Part shown: one piece after another, positions 11,813-22,289 of the stretch
Position numbering within the stretch: the first letter of the stretch is position 1
How the letters are laid out: each line of letters begins with the position of its first letter
Assembly: GCA_036346205.1 (NCBI GenBank)
Contig: JARFJB010000821.1
Coordinates: 4,527,722-4,591,721 of the forward strand
Source: Vesta saturnalis
Taxonomy: Eukaryota > Arthropoda > Insecta > Coleoptera > Lampyridae
Direction of reading: 5' to 3'
DNA: 64,000 nucleotides
Notes under the pieces: model-generated
Databases searched by the model: none
What the model saw: only the letters and a program-made list of their open reading frames with translations
Told to the model about the DNA's origin: nothing
Position numbers and translations under genes: made by a program

Positions 11813-13043
11813 TTAAGAGCTGAAATCCACGACGACATTCCGATGTTTATCGATCTCGATCAAGTTGTCGAATTCGGCGTATACCAAACAGTTAACGGTT
11901 TACGTGAGAGCTTCTTCAAAGCCGACTTCCAGCCGAAGGGATCCGTTTCTAACTAAATTCCAGTGGGTGCTAGCATTTGCAGACAAGTAAGGAGTTAGGT
12001 CAAAAGCCATCAAACAGTAACCGTTAGGGTAATCGCTTCTCGATATATCGTTGCCCTCACTCAAAAAATGAATACACGTACCGGAGAATAAGGTGTAATA
12101 CGCCCTTACATGTAAACCATTACCTGTAAAGCCTGGTTGTAAGGCTTCCGAAGAAATTTGTTGGCCATCAATATATAACGACATATTGTTGTGATGAAAA
12201 TTGAACGGGTTTGGGGGTAATCACCGTTGAAAGCTTTATTTGCTACAAAACCTACGATACATCGTTTAGGTAACTGCCCCAGGAAGATATTACCCAATGA
12301 TTTTCGCTGTATACCCGTAGGTAGAGTTAACACTTTTACGTCTGTCCTTGTAACAGGATATTTTGTGCAGTTGTTTCTAAGACTTTAGTGTGAGCAATTA
12401 GAACAGTTGGATTGATTCACATACGTTTCACTAGTAAACTAGCGTCCATAATACGCGTTTTGTAATTTGTACCTTGTGCTGCCATTAGACTAAAGCTATC
12501 TCTTGATCGTACAAATTTAGCCTTTAACTCAACACCACTTAGAAAGGAACTTTTCTTGATTAAACACGTGACCAATCATCTCAATCTGTTTTCTGCTCAT
12601 TGCAAGTACTTAACGTTTTGAGAAGCCATTATTTGCGTGGTCCAGCGTATTCATCTGCCCGGTTGTGGCATTACGCTATAAAGTATAACCTAGATGTGAG
12701 TTCTTGGCCACCTTTCCATAATTTAAAAACGTTTCGATATATGAGCGGTAGGCGTCGGTGTTGTTTGGTTGTGAGACCATCTTGTGATTTAAGTAAACCT
12801 CCACTTGCGAGAAAAGTGAATGCACCCAATCGTTTACCGGTGCTACAACATCTGCGTCAGTAAGTGCTGTATCAGCTTGCTTTAGAACTTTAGCTGTGAT
12901 GTACAACTTGGTCTTACTTAAATCTATGTAAGCGTTCCCATTTCCTGGCACTACAAATTGTATCGGGGCGTCATCACTAAGAGCTGATAAGGGCTTGTAA
13001 AATATCCATTTATCACTGTTGATTGTGCATGTAAGAAAGCCAT
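11813..13043 (-). pseudogene. Major capsid protein of Polinton 1 (double jelly-roll, F54H12.2-like lineage)
   Basis: Reading begins at ATG 13043 (MAFLHAQS) and ends at TAA 11813, about 410 codons, in several frames. Segments include APVNDWVHSLFSQVEVYLN, AYRSYIETFLNYG, LPKRCIVGFV, YYTLFSGTCIHFLSEG and THWNLVRNGSLRLEVGF. I recall these as hallmarks of the Polinton capsid proteins annotated in databases as F54H12.2-like. The intact protein would build the icosahedral shell. The ATG overlaps the stop of the upstream small gene (TAATG). At least three frameshifts or stops break it. It is clearly a different capsid lineage from that of Polinton 2. Confidence 0.85.
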
Positions 13044-13435
13044 TATCTTGAATAAGTAATTTTCTTCTTCTTATCAGCAACAGCTCTCGGCCGAGACTGG
13101 CTATTATCGGTCAGACGTACTCCTTTATATCCCGAATCCGCCATCATTTTATCGATTTTCTCGTCGGCGTTGCGCTTAGGGTTTCTACCCGCTTCGTGAA
13201 ATCTCTCTTGAAACGACTCCTTAATAGGTCAATCCTCTACGACATCGCCAAGAATATTGTGAGACGGGTGTCCTTAAAGCTTCCTTTGCAACAGCTTTGC
13301 ACCAGAATTAAATAACAGTATTATACTTCTAAATATACCTTCTAACCAGCTTCTTATAGCATGCCCACGCTGATATGGTGCATCTCTGTAAATGGAGCCG
13401 ATACTTTACCGGCCTGATTAATATAATATTGTTGA
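13043..13435 (-). pseudogene. Small Polinton 1 structural protein (QRGH type)
   Basis: It starts near 13435 with PYQQYYINQAG, shifts frame near 13370 into YQRGHAIRSWLEGIFR and SGAKLL, and continues through FHEAGRNPKRNADEKIDKMM to a TAA at 13043 that overlaps the capsid ATG. From memory, Polintons with this capsid type carry a protein with this N-terminal YY.NQ, a QRGHG hydrophobic stretch and a basic tail next to the capsid gene. A minor virion or membrane-active role is plausible but unproven. The start codon itself is not preserved. Confidence 0.55.
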
Positions 13436-13439
13436 TAAG

Positions 13440-13915
13440 GAAAACCATTATTGGACTTTCTTAAAGTGTAGCTGCAGACACGACGTCCCAAACTCGAATG
13501 GCATTGCAGCGCCCGTATTTTGTATATTAATCTCGGTGTTTTCAAATTCTCGCGTAATCACCATTATGTAGTGTGCAGGTTAAAAATCACATTTTTATAG
13601 CTCCCGTAAGCATAGTTTTCTGAAGTAATATTTATTATGCATAAGAGGAGATAAAACATCACCCACACTTTGCGGTTCAACGATGTCACAATAAACAAGC
13701 ATCTGCGTTGGTTTTTATTCCATAGCTATGTTCTGGTACGGGCGATAACCCAGATGTAAGGCTAAACCTTGTGAGAAGCCGAGCAGTGAGAGTGCGGTGT
13801 TTGATTTCGTAGTGGCACGCTTAGTTAACTTAAAGTATTCGATTGTTAACAATTTACTTATCAGCTCATGGTTATTTACAGCGTTGTGAATGTCTTCTAT
13901 GCTAGCATAATTCCC
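13440..13915 (-). pseudogene. Penton-like minor capsid protein of Polinton 1 (5' part missing)
   Basis: The frame holds NYASIEDIHNAVNNHELIS, then SLLGFSQGLALHLGYR, then MLVYCDIVEPQSVGD and, after shifts, FENTEINIQNTGAAMPFEFG. This matches the C-terminal two thirds of the minor capsid (penton-type) protein of Polintons with the same capsid lineage: a LGF..G...LGYR strand followed by YCDIVEPQ.VGD. The usual N-terminal portion is absent: the sequence runs straight out of the integrase C-terminal region with a short overlap, which suggests an internal deletion. At least two frame breaks are present. Confidence 0.65.
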
Positions 13916-14604
13916 CGTAACAACTTGTAAAAGGTATCCTCAACAGGATCTTTATTAAGATCGATTATGGAGTAAACTGGTGGTCTTCTTTTTATCACTG
14001 CACTAATTGTAAAAACTTCCTCGCTCCAATTATTTTCATATCCTTACTCAAAGGTGTACTTGGTTCTGGTGATTCTGACATGCACTCCGACTTTATATTT
14101 AGTTACGTTGGCACTGGTATAATTCGTCTATACAGGTTACGCCATACTTCCAAAATGTTTTCATCGTTTACAGCCGCGGGTACCATCTTTATACTTAAAT
14201 GAGGGCTATTGTTGTAAGCGGTCACAAGTTTTTGGAATACGCCAATATACCTGTAAGAATTTTTCTAAGTGAAATAACGCCACATTTTTGTTTTAAACGT
14301 TTATTAAATCTTTCAACTACAGATGATTTTACATCAGGGTTATTTGTTACATAGAAATGGATATTTTGTTTCTTGAAAAAGTTTTGTACACTGCCTGCCA
14401 CAAACTCTTTACTTTTATCCGTCTGTATATATGCCGGTGTATTGTCACACTCCTTAAAAATATCGGTGAATGCTTCAAATACAGATGGTGCTGTCTTCGT
14501 TTTAATAGCTCGCGCCAAGCCTTCTTGCTAAACACATCAATAACCGTTAGGATGTAACTGTAGTTACTATTGTATTTACTTAAACTTCCTGTGCCTGCAG
14601 CCAA
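13900..14604 (-). pseudogene. Polinton 1 retrovirus-like integrase (rve)
   Basis: The rve core is split over two frames. YSYILTVIDVFSKKAW is followed, after a frameshift near 14515, by AYIQTDKSKEF and SSVVERFNKRLKQK, which carry the second Asp and the Glu of the DDE triad. C-terminal pieces follow (VGVHVRITRTKYTFE, GYENNWSEEVF, RRPPVYSIIDL), typical of the DNA-binding tail of Polinton integrases. The N-terminal zinc-finger region and the first catalytic Asp are gone: the LINE begins at about 14600. The enzyme would insert the element into host DNA. Many stops. Confidence 0.85.
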
Positions 14605-17305
14605 CTTTTTACTGCGTCAAGAAAATGCTATCGTAGTTTTTGAAAAACCGATAAGAAAATCTCAACTTCCGCAGTGCAAGAATTGTCAGTGCTATGGACA
14701 CACCAGAAACAGATGCACCAGGCCCCCCGCTATGTTAAATGTGCAAAACTCCACGATTATCGAATCTGCTCGAAAAACCGCCTTGGTGGTAAACCAGCAA
14801 AATGTGTTTTGTGTGGAGGTGCACATCCTACCAACTATAAAGGCTGTAAAGTTTACGTGGATATTCTGTATAGAAGATTTCCTAACCAGCTAGATTAAAC
14901 TACTCCACTTTCAATCAACAGCAACCCGCTCAAGCGTCTACATACCCGTTACTAGCTAATCAGCCATTTGCACACAGTGTAAACCCAAATCCAAATCTAC
15001 GGTGGGCAGATCCTGTGAAAAAAAGAGTTTCTATACATCGAAACTTACCACACAGCCTAAACCAATCTACCTACGTATCTCCTCAATCATCCCAAAAACA
15101 AGTTACATCTCAAATACCTCAATCTCAGTATACAAACTACCATGTTCCTGGACAACAAATAGGAGATTTAACCTCTATAATAGTGTCGTTACAGCAAACC
15201 ATTAACGCCCAACAACAAACTATTAATAACTTGACAACTGAGGACTTCTGAGAGAGAAATGTCTAAAAATAATAATGGCTCCAATGTATAAGGTAGCCCT
15301 TTGGAATTCCAGTGGTCTCCATAACCACGCACAGGAAATTTCTACATTTCTGATACACAACAGCATTGATATCTTATTAATATCTGAGACTCATTTCTCC
15401 AGCAGAAGTCAGCCTAAGATACCGAATTATACTGTGTACTCTACTAATGATCCAGATTCAGAAACACATGCTAAATATGGCACTACCATAATAATCAATG
15501 ATCATATCAAACATCACGATCTTCCTCAATTCAAAGAAATCTGTCTACAAGCAACATCACTGGAGATTACTGACATGGTCACCTTATTTTGTCTGCAGTT
15601 TATTGTCCTCAAAATTATCCCGTCAACAAGTGCCAAAAATACTTACTGGGGTTCTCGCCTTTCTCCCCCAGGTAAAGGCAGAGCTCTGTTTCAGATCATA
15701 CAAGAACTTAAATAAAACCATTTATCAACATACGAACCTACACACTGGCCAACTGACCCTCGCACACTTCCGGACTTACTGGATTTTTCCGTTACAAAAT
15801 GTATCGCCCCAGGATATATGGACATCTGTTCATGTTTGGACCTATCCTCTGACCATACACCTGTGATAGCCACTGTGAGTGCTACAATCGCCAAAAAGAG
15901 AATCCAGTTAAGCTATTCAACAACAAAACAGACTGATCATACTTCAGAAGCCTAGTAAAGCCAACTAAACTTGAGAATCCCATTAATAATCGTCGTATAC
16001 CTAGAAGTTGCCGTCTTAAACTTTACTAGGGTTATCCAGGGCTCAGTTTGGGCTGCCACACCTGTGATTCCATCTAAAAGTAGACTAAAATGCTGCCCAA
16101 TATCCGTTAAAAAGAAAATCGCTAAGAGACGTCTTCGGAAAATCTAGCAATCCACCAGATATCCCTCAGACAAAACACTTAATGAGCAATCTTAAAAACA
16201 AAAGCTCCCAAGAATATCTTGAAAACCTTACAGTTACAGATGAAACGAATTACTCATTATGGAGTGCGACCAAGAGAATAAAACATCAAAGATCCATGAC
16301 CTCATTATACAGAGGATGACAGACATGAATCAGAAAAGGTAAACATTTTTGCACAATATTTAGTGGAAGTATTCAAACCTTTACCGTGGTTAAGCACTCC
16401 TGAAGTAGACCCGGGGGTTAAGGATGCTCTAGAAGCTCCGCATCAGATGTTTCTACTACCAGATCTCTTTACAGTCAAGGAAGTCAAAACCATGATTGAA
16501 TCTAACCTGATCCCAAAAGGCATGTGACTTAACTAAAGACAACTTATTAAGGCACTTCGCGTGAAAGCCTAATTATGCTTAACTATATACAACGCTGCGC
16601 TAAGACTAGGCTATTTCCCAGCTCCGCGGAAGGTTGACCAAGTAATCCTAATTCTAAAACCTGAAAAATTACCAAACGAAGTCAGTTCTTACATGCCAAT
16701 CAGCCTCTTGCCCATACTTGGCAAATTACTAGAGAAACTCCTCCTTAAGGTACTCAACCCTATTGTAGAAGATCTTGATCTTATCCCAGACCATCAGTTT
16801 GGCTTTAGAGAGCAGCATTTGACCGTACACCAAGTGCATCGTGTGATAGATTTTATAAATCAATCTTGTGAAGAAAAGATGTATTGCACCGCTGCTTTCC
16901 TTGATGAAGTTTGATAAAGTTTGGAACGACGGTCTCTTTACAAACTAAAATCCTCGCTACCTCGCCCATATTACATTGCCCTAAAATTTTACCTAGATGG
17001 TAGAGTCTTCCAAGTTAAATATGAACAAGAACTAATAGAAATTCATCAAATCCTTTCTGGCGTACAACAGGGCAGCGTGCTGGGGTCGCTCCTGTACCTG
17101 CTCTTTACCGCTGATCTGCCCACCAATACCCAATCTTTCACAACCACCTTCGCCGATGACAAATTAATCATGGTTAAGCACAACAATCCCACGATAGCTG
17201 CGGAAATCCTACAGGAAAGTTTAAATGAGATAGAGGCATGGTCAAAGGTAAAGAGTTAAAATAAATGAAGGTAAATCACACCACCAGTAAGAAGGCCTTA
17301 CCTTT
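14600..17305 (+). mobile_element. Jockey-like LINE inserted in Polinton 1 (truncated, degenerate)
   Basis: Plus strand. The end of ORF1 (14645-14898) carries gag-type CCHC knuckles: CKNCQCYGHTRNRC, then CAKLHDYRIC and CVLCGGAHPTNYKGC. ORF2 begins near 15275 with an APE endonuclease, YKVALWNSSGL and ILLISETHFSS. The reverse transcriptase spans about 16600-17260, with SLLPILGKLLEKLL, DHQFGFRE, SGVQQGSVLG and FADDKLIM (catalytic FADD). Reading stops around INEGKSHH, so the 3' half after the RT core is missing. The 5' part of ORF1 is missing as well. It separates Polinton 1 integrase from the small genes at 17.3-17.9 kb. Numerous frameshifts. Confidence 0.85.
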
Positions 17306-17645
17306 CTTCCTATATGAAGTCGGCAGTGTTGATACTATTTCGTCGTCTGTAAGGCCCCTGCGTTTCGGTGAATCATCAACATCACCGCTGATGGTTATGC
17401 TAGCAGGTTGACGTAGTTGATTGGAAAAGTTTAGATATCTTTGAACGACTTGGTGGTACTGCTACCATTTGTCGTGGTCAGTCATTTTGGTTTTTAAAAC
17501 TCTATCCATTTCGTAGCTCAGCTGCGTTAAAATGTTGTTTTGCGTGACGTCTGGAGCCTGCAAGCGTTGTTTAAATTCCAATGGTAGAATAACTATCTTC
17601 TTCAGATTGTGGTCTATGGTTGTTATTGAAACAGATTACCCAGAG
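17300..17645 (-). pseudogene. Polinton 1 small protein, unknown function
   Basis: The minus frame starts around KKIVILPLEFKQRL, contains ILTQLSYEMDRVL, then after a stop YHQVVQRYLNFSNQLRQP, and ends at the LINE junction near DDEIVSTLPTSY. I recall a similar conserved protein in the late cluster of this Polinton lineage but know no function. It overlaps the 3' end of the next gene upstream in a different frame. One TGA and the LINE junction disable it. Confidence 0.45.
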
Positions 17646-17938
17646 TACTTCAAGTAATGGTCTTAGCAAGAGTAGCAAAAATGCACCGCCCTTCTGTACA
17701 AGAAACTGCTTCTTCCTTTTTATAGCTTCACCTCTCTGTGCTAAGCGTCTTAAAGTGTGCTTATGTTGAGAGAGTCGGTGCTTCTGGTCAGCTGACAGAG
17801 GTGCAATACCTTTCAAAATGTTGTGTGCACATTCGCAGTTACATTCGACTTGCGTTTCAGTAAAGCGTCACGTTGACTTTTACTTAACCTGGCTAATGCG
17901 TGGAGGATACTAGTGTTTTTGGTTGAAACGTCAGCCAT
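17571..17938 (-). pseudogene. Polinton 1 basic protein with C-terminal hydrophobic segment
   Basis: ATG at 17938 begins MADVSTKNTSILHALARLSK. A frameshift near 17830 leads to CNCECAHNILKGIAPLSADQ, a Lys/Arg-rich helix (HKHTLRRLAQRG, IKRKKQFLVQKGG) and a hydrophobic run FLLLLLRPLLEVLWV. Such short basic proteins ending in LVQKGG plus a hydrophobic tail recur in Polintons of this lineage, from memory; a DNA-condensing or membrane-linked virion role is a guess. The ATG overlaps the ATPase stop by eight bases, implying tight packing. Confidence 0.5.
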
Positions 17939-18591
17939 CATGTATGATGTAATCTTTATGAGTGTGCGGTTTACACCCTTCTTTAGCTATATATACCTGA
18001 CAAATGCCTTGAGGCCCGAATGTATTTGTTCTAGATCGTAACACGTCTGGCGTATTCTGTTTTAAATCGAACAATAAATGTCCGTGTTGATCTAAAATGG
18101 CATCCTGGTATGCAGCCTCTAAAAATTTCGGGTTGTCAGGTGAAATCTTCGTTGTTAAATGCTGTATCTGAGCTCTATCACGTGTATTCTTAAACAAAAT
18201 TATGTAATGGGCATTAAGCGAAATATCTCTCTACCCGCGCACTTGGTAAAATATGTTTTGTGTTAAGAAAAACACGCTTAGGTTTCTATGATGACATCCC
18301 TTTGTAAAATATCCACCACCGACCCGTTAGATTCGCGCATTAGATCGTCAATTATTATTAATGCCGGTTTTGACCATCAAACTGTTTCATATCAGGTAGA
18401 CCCATCGGAAATTCCACTGCGATGTCATTGAATAAAGTCTGCTATTCGCTGTATAACCAGATAATTTTTTCAAATGTTGGATTGCAAACAGTTTTGTTCA
18501 TTTTTCGAAATTCCACGATAAAATACGATTTCCCTCAACCCGATAGACCTGCAACTATTGCTGAAAAAGATTGCTTAAAGTGGCACTCCAT
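17931..18591 (-). pseudogene. Polinton 1 packaging ATPase (FtsK/HerA, A32-like)
   Basis: ATG at 18591 opens MECHFKQSFSAIVAGLSG. The Walker A loop follows, but its position is broken by an in-frame stop before GKS. Walker B reads ALIIIDDLM near 18310-18335. The C-terminal part (ISPDNPKFLEAAYQDA, LFDLKQNTPDVLR) matches the end of Polinton/virophage ATPases, giving about 220 codons in total. The intact enzyme would pump the genome into capsids. Several frameshifts and stops make it inactive. It ends with TGA at 17931, overlapping the next gene's start. Confidence 0.8.
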
Positions 18592-18599
18592 CTTGAAAG

Positions 18600-19832
18600 T
18601 CAAAACGGTACTAAAGGCCATTCTGTCAGCAGCCTCTCTTAAATAGCCAAGAATCCGTGGGCACCGGTATAATTTACTTTTACCATTCTTACCTTTTAAT
18701 ATAAAAAGGTTTTTTTTTGTTTTCTAGAATATAAACATAAAAATTACGTAACTAGTTAATTGTCAGATTTTTAATTGCAGCGTAAAATGTTGTTATTGCT
18801 TTATAGATATTGAGTGTGAATGTCGACTTACACGTTTTTACATAATGGGGTTTTAGATATATTATATAAGTTTTTTATTGTTGTTTCATAATTGTAAATT
18901 AATAACGACTTGAATGTCTTTTACCATGTATTGCTAACTGTAATTATTTTTCTTTAAGTAACTAACTAATTAACAGTTTTAATAACCTAGTGAAGGTTTG
19001 CCGTTAATTTAACAAAATTTGGTGATAATATCGAATTGTACGCATTTAATTAACTACCGATTTTCCACAGGCTTTAGAATCGTAGTTGTATAGTAGAAAT
19101 TTGATATTGCTTTATCAAAATAGAGTTTTGGATGTCAACTTGGCCGACTTCACAATATGTTGTTATCCATAAGTCCTATATTTATTTTCCGAAAGTTAGC
19201 TAATTAGGAGAAACATTGTTTACGTTACTTGTTTTTTCCTGTTGCGTAAAAGACCCTGGAATAATTAGATATTGTGTGTGTGTGTGTGTGTATAAAAATG
19301 AATGAAGTATTCTTTACATTCGGTTACAATTTTATCGCTCGTGTGTCAACTTTCCATTTCTTCTGCAATACAACACTGGTAAGTTATTTTTTTGGCCTTA
19401 AATTTTACTTTATTTATTTTATTCAGTCGTGCAGTTTTTAATACCAGGTTATAAATATAGATATGGATTTAACTAAGCTAAACGCCACAAAACAAAATTA
19501 AGGACTTGGAAATTGGCATTGAATACAAAATACTCAATTTTGGACTCGTATCAACAAAGTATGGTTAAATGGTTACTGTTGAACTGAATGAGTTTAAATG
19601 CATACTACCTGAGCGTTTCTACAAGCTTTTCAAAACCTAGAACCAGCGCATTAACCAATTTAATGAGCAGCTGAAGATTAAAGACGTTTCATTATGTTTT
19701 CAGGGTCACCAGGGAAAACAACAAATTTAATATTCAAGTAGAAAATGGTAATATAAAATTACATTGTTATGTGTTATTGGTTTTAATAAATTTCAAATTT
19801 CTTGTTCAGCTGTGCATGAGATTAATTTATAT

Positions 19833-19887
<55 letters not shown>

Positions 19888-19894
19888 CATATTA
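18600..19894. other. Non-coding right part of Polinton 1
   Basis: AT-rich with no frame I can assign. It contains a (TG)n run at about 19273-19290 and a (TA)n run at 19834-19884. In a complete Polinton this side would carry DNA polymerase B; no polymerase motif is visible, so that gene has been deleted. Confidence 0.6.
19834..19884. repeat. (TA)n microsatellite
   Basis: About 50 bases of uninterrupted TA dinucleotides followed by TACATACATA. It lies just inside the right TIR of Polinton 1. The short frame through it encodes only alternating Tyr-Ile and is an artefact. Confidence 0.95.
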
Positions 19895-20808
19895 ATAATG
19901 ACTGAGGAAGTGTTAGACTCCCTTATTTCAAATTTCCTGCTATAACCATTACAGGTCCCTGTATGTACTTTTAAAAATATACCGCGAGATGGCGCCACAA
20001 ACAAATTATTCAAGGGGCGAAGGCCTGAGAGAAAGTAAGCAGCCCTACACCTGCCTTACAAGTTAGCATTAGGTCCCCTTGTTAGAATAAAAATTCATAT
20101 TTTCAGCCATAACCTGCAGACTTAAACACAAATTCAAATTTTCCGCCAATGGGGCCTTGATAAGGGGACAAAGCACCGTGAGCAAGTCGTGCAGCCCTAC
20201 ACCTGTCTTACAAGTTAGCATTAGGGCCCCTTTATTAGAATATAAATTCAAATTTCCAGCCAAGGGATCACGACAATGGACGAAGACTCACGAGCAAGTT
20301 CCGAAGACCTATGTCAAAAGGGCCTTAATCGACTTGGTCGACAGGCTCCGCCCCGTAACCAATCAGAAAACAGAGGGTCGAGTTCATACACCAATCAGAA
20401 AATAGAGGCGTGACCATTCCCTAGGTTCACCAATCAGACCATTATGCGCGCACCTTTTCCTAACCTCCAGGGAGCTGCGGCCTTAACTAGAGGTGAAAAT
20501 GTCACCTGACCATCCCCACATCCCTAAACACTGAGGGTAGACTGGCAAAAAGGCTTAATACAGCCAAAAAGGCCTTAATTAAGGTTGGAAATACCGTCAA
20601 TCGCCGAAAATTCCATCAACGGGTTAAGAAACGCCTCCGAAGGAAGCCGACCCCAAGTCAAAAGGTCACTAATTAGCGGTACAAATATCATTAAGGGGTT
20701 GAAAATGCCATCAAGGGGTTTAAAATTCCGACTAGAGGTTGAAAAACGCCCTTGAAAGAAGCCATAGGGGCGGGAAATGGGTACCGCCACGTGAGCGTGA
20801 CAACGTCC
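19895..20808 (-). repeat. Right terminal inverted repeat of Polinton 1
   Basis: Inverted partner of 9590-10410. It starts inside at TGAGGAAGTGTTAGACTC and ends outside around GACAACGTCCC. It carries the same internal duplication (TTACAAGTTAGCATTAGG at about 20056 and 20205). The outermost 60-70 bases differ from the left end by indels. Confidence 0.9.
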
Positions 20809-20810
20809 CT

Positions 20811-21660
20811 TTCAAAGATATAAAAATACGTAGATATATACCTTGAACACTTCGATTAATGATATTCTATGCAATTTTTTGATATGACGTGTAATTTGGC
20901 GGTAAAATATTTCTAAGGTAGACATTAGTGTTAGTTCAAATTTTTTCATTATCGAATAATAATTAATTTTATCAGAAAAAGTGTAGACGAATTTTTTAAA
21001 GAAAATTAAATTTCCTTTTCTTTATAACGTTTATTAACATAACGCAAGGTAAGTCAAAAAATTTATTAAATATGAATGAAAATGGTTATACTGCATTATT
21101 GATAAGTGGGCGACTTTGGAATTCTTTTTAAGTTAACATGTATATACTAATATCTATCTGATATGAAGTTTTAAACGTCATTGAGACAGATTATTTTTTT
21201 GTTTTTACAATGTTGACTGTTTTCACAAAAAAGAGGTTGCATAGTTACCCTAAAAAATAATTCAATTTATTTCATTTATTTTAATTTTTTAAGTTAGCAT
21301 CTAGATGTATATTATCCTCTGTTAGACATGAAGTTTTAAACGTATTTGACATAAACTATTGTCTCTGTTTTTACAACCTTGCATATTTTTGTAATTAACT
21401 TATTATAAAAGAGGTTGCATAATTATAAAAAAAAATGTTATTAAAATTATTTCATTTCTTTTAATTTCCATTTTGTAGGTTGGAAAGTCGTGTGGTGTTT
21501 CACACCAGATATTTTTAATGTTGCATATTTTCGTAATTAACTTATTGTAAAAGAGGCTGCATAATTATCAAAAAAAATGTTATTAAAATTATTTCATTTC
21601 TTTTCATTTCCATTTTGTAGGTTGGAAACCAGATATATTTAATTTTTGGGAATTATGGCA
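20811..21660 (+). repeat. Repeat B copy 1, right half
   Basis: It continues the repeat interrupted at 9583: TTTCAAAGATATAAAAATAC is also found at 31288. Further in, units of about 140-170 bases recur with GAAGTTTTAAACGT, AAAAGAGGTTGCATA and CATTTTGTAGGTTGGAAA (about 21170, 21330, 21390-21490, 21523-21630). The same block is found at 36483-36872. No coding capacity is visible, so a non-autonomous element is likely. Confidence 0.8.
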
Positions 21661-21708
21661 TTTTTAATGCGCTCTGGCGGCGTAACGGTTGGTCGTAAAA
21701 AGAATTAT

Positions 21709-22003
21709 TATTATTATTATTATATATACACACACACGCACACGCACACGCACACGCACACGCACACGCACACGCACACGCACACGCACCCGCACACGCA
21801 CACGCACACGCACACGCACACGCACACGCACACGCACACGCACACGCACACGCACCGCACGCGCACGCGCACGCACGCGCACCACGCACGCACGCACCAC
21901 AGCACGCACACGCACGCACACGCACACGCACACGCACGCACACGCACGCACACGCACGCACACGCACGCACACGCACGCACACGCATGCACACACACGCA
22001 CAC

Positions 22004-22047
<44 letters not shown>
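21709..22047. repeat. Microsatellite: (TTA)n, (CACACG)n, (CA)n
   Basis: A short TTA run is followed by TA, then about 320 bases built from CACACG hexamers drifting to GCACGCAC variants and ending in pure CA. All six frames stay open through it, producing spurious Thr-His, Cys-Val and Arg-Thr frames on both strands. Confidence 0.97.
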
Positions 22048-22049
<2 letters not shown>

Positions 22050-22289
22050 TGCGGCATTAGTGCGTCGAAGTACGATATATTTGTTATTAAAGGAGATATC
22101 AAAAAAAAGTTATTTACAAATATTGTAGACTTCAAACTTCGTATTATAAGCTTATTTTCGTATTTACAGGGAGTTACATATTACCAGGGTGAACCAAACA
22201 TACTTTTTTTTAAATGAGACACTATATTTATTTAAAATTTAGATTAAGCTCATCTCTCCCATACTTCCAATATAGGGTTTCATTACGTT

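Larger units (their letters stand above)
9585..20810 (-). mobile_element. Polinton/Maverick 1 (decayed, about 11.2 kb)
   Basis: The element is bounded by inverted repeats of about 0.8-0.9 kb and sits inside repeat B; the uninterrupted copy at 31.1-31.6 kb gives the empty site. Broken genes on the minus strand, in transcription order, are: packaging ATPase, two small unknowns, integrase, penton-like minor capsid protein, a small QRGH-type protein, major capsid protein, a DVQGF-type protein and adenain-like protease. No DNA polymerase B is left. It also holds a Jockey-like LINE (14.60-17.30 kb) and a SINE (11.42-11.79 kb). Exact ends are uncertain by about 15 bases because the outermost TIR bases have diverged, and I find no clean target duplication. 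All genes carry frameshifts or stops. Confidence 0.9.

Noticed and set aside
18600..19894. Remains of a DNA polymerase B gene in Polinton 1
   Set aside because: I looked for exonuclease and DTDS-type motifs on both strands and found none.
19822..20013. Frame with a Tyr-Ile repeat tail
   Set aside because: Artefact of the (TA)n microsatellite and the Polinton 1 TIR.
21709..22047. CRISPR-like array
   Set aside because: The repeat is a continuous hexanucleotide microsatellite without spacers, in eukaryotic DNA.
21646..22135. Long open frames on both strands encoding Thr-His, Arg-Thr, Cys-Val or Cys-Ala runs
   Set aside because: They are translations of the CACACG/CA microsatellite; all frames stay open because the repeat has no stop codons.
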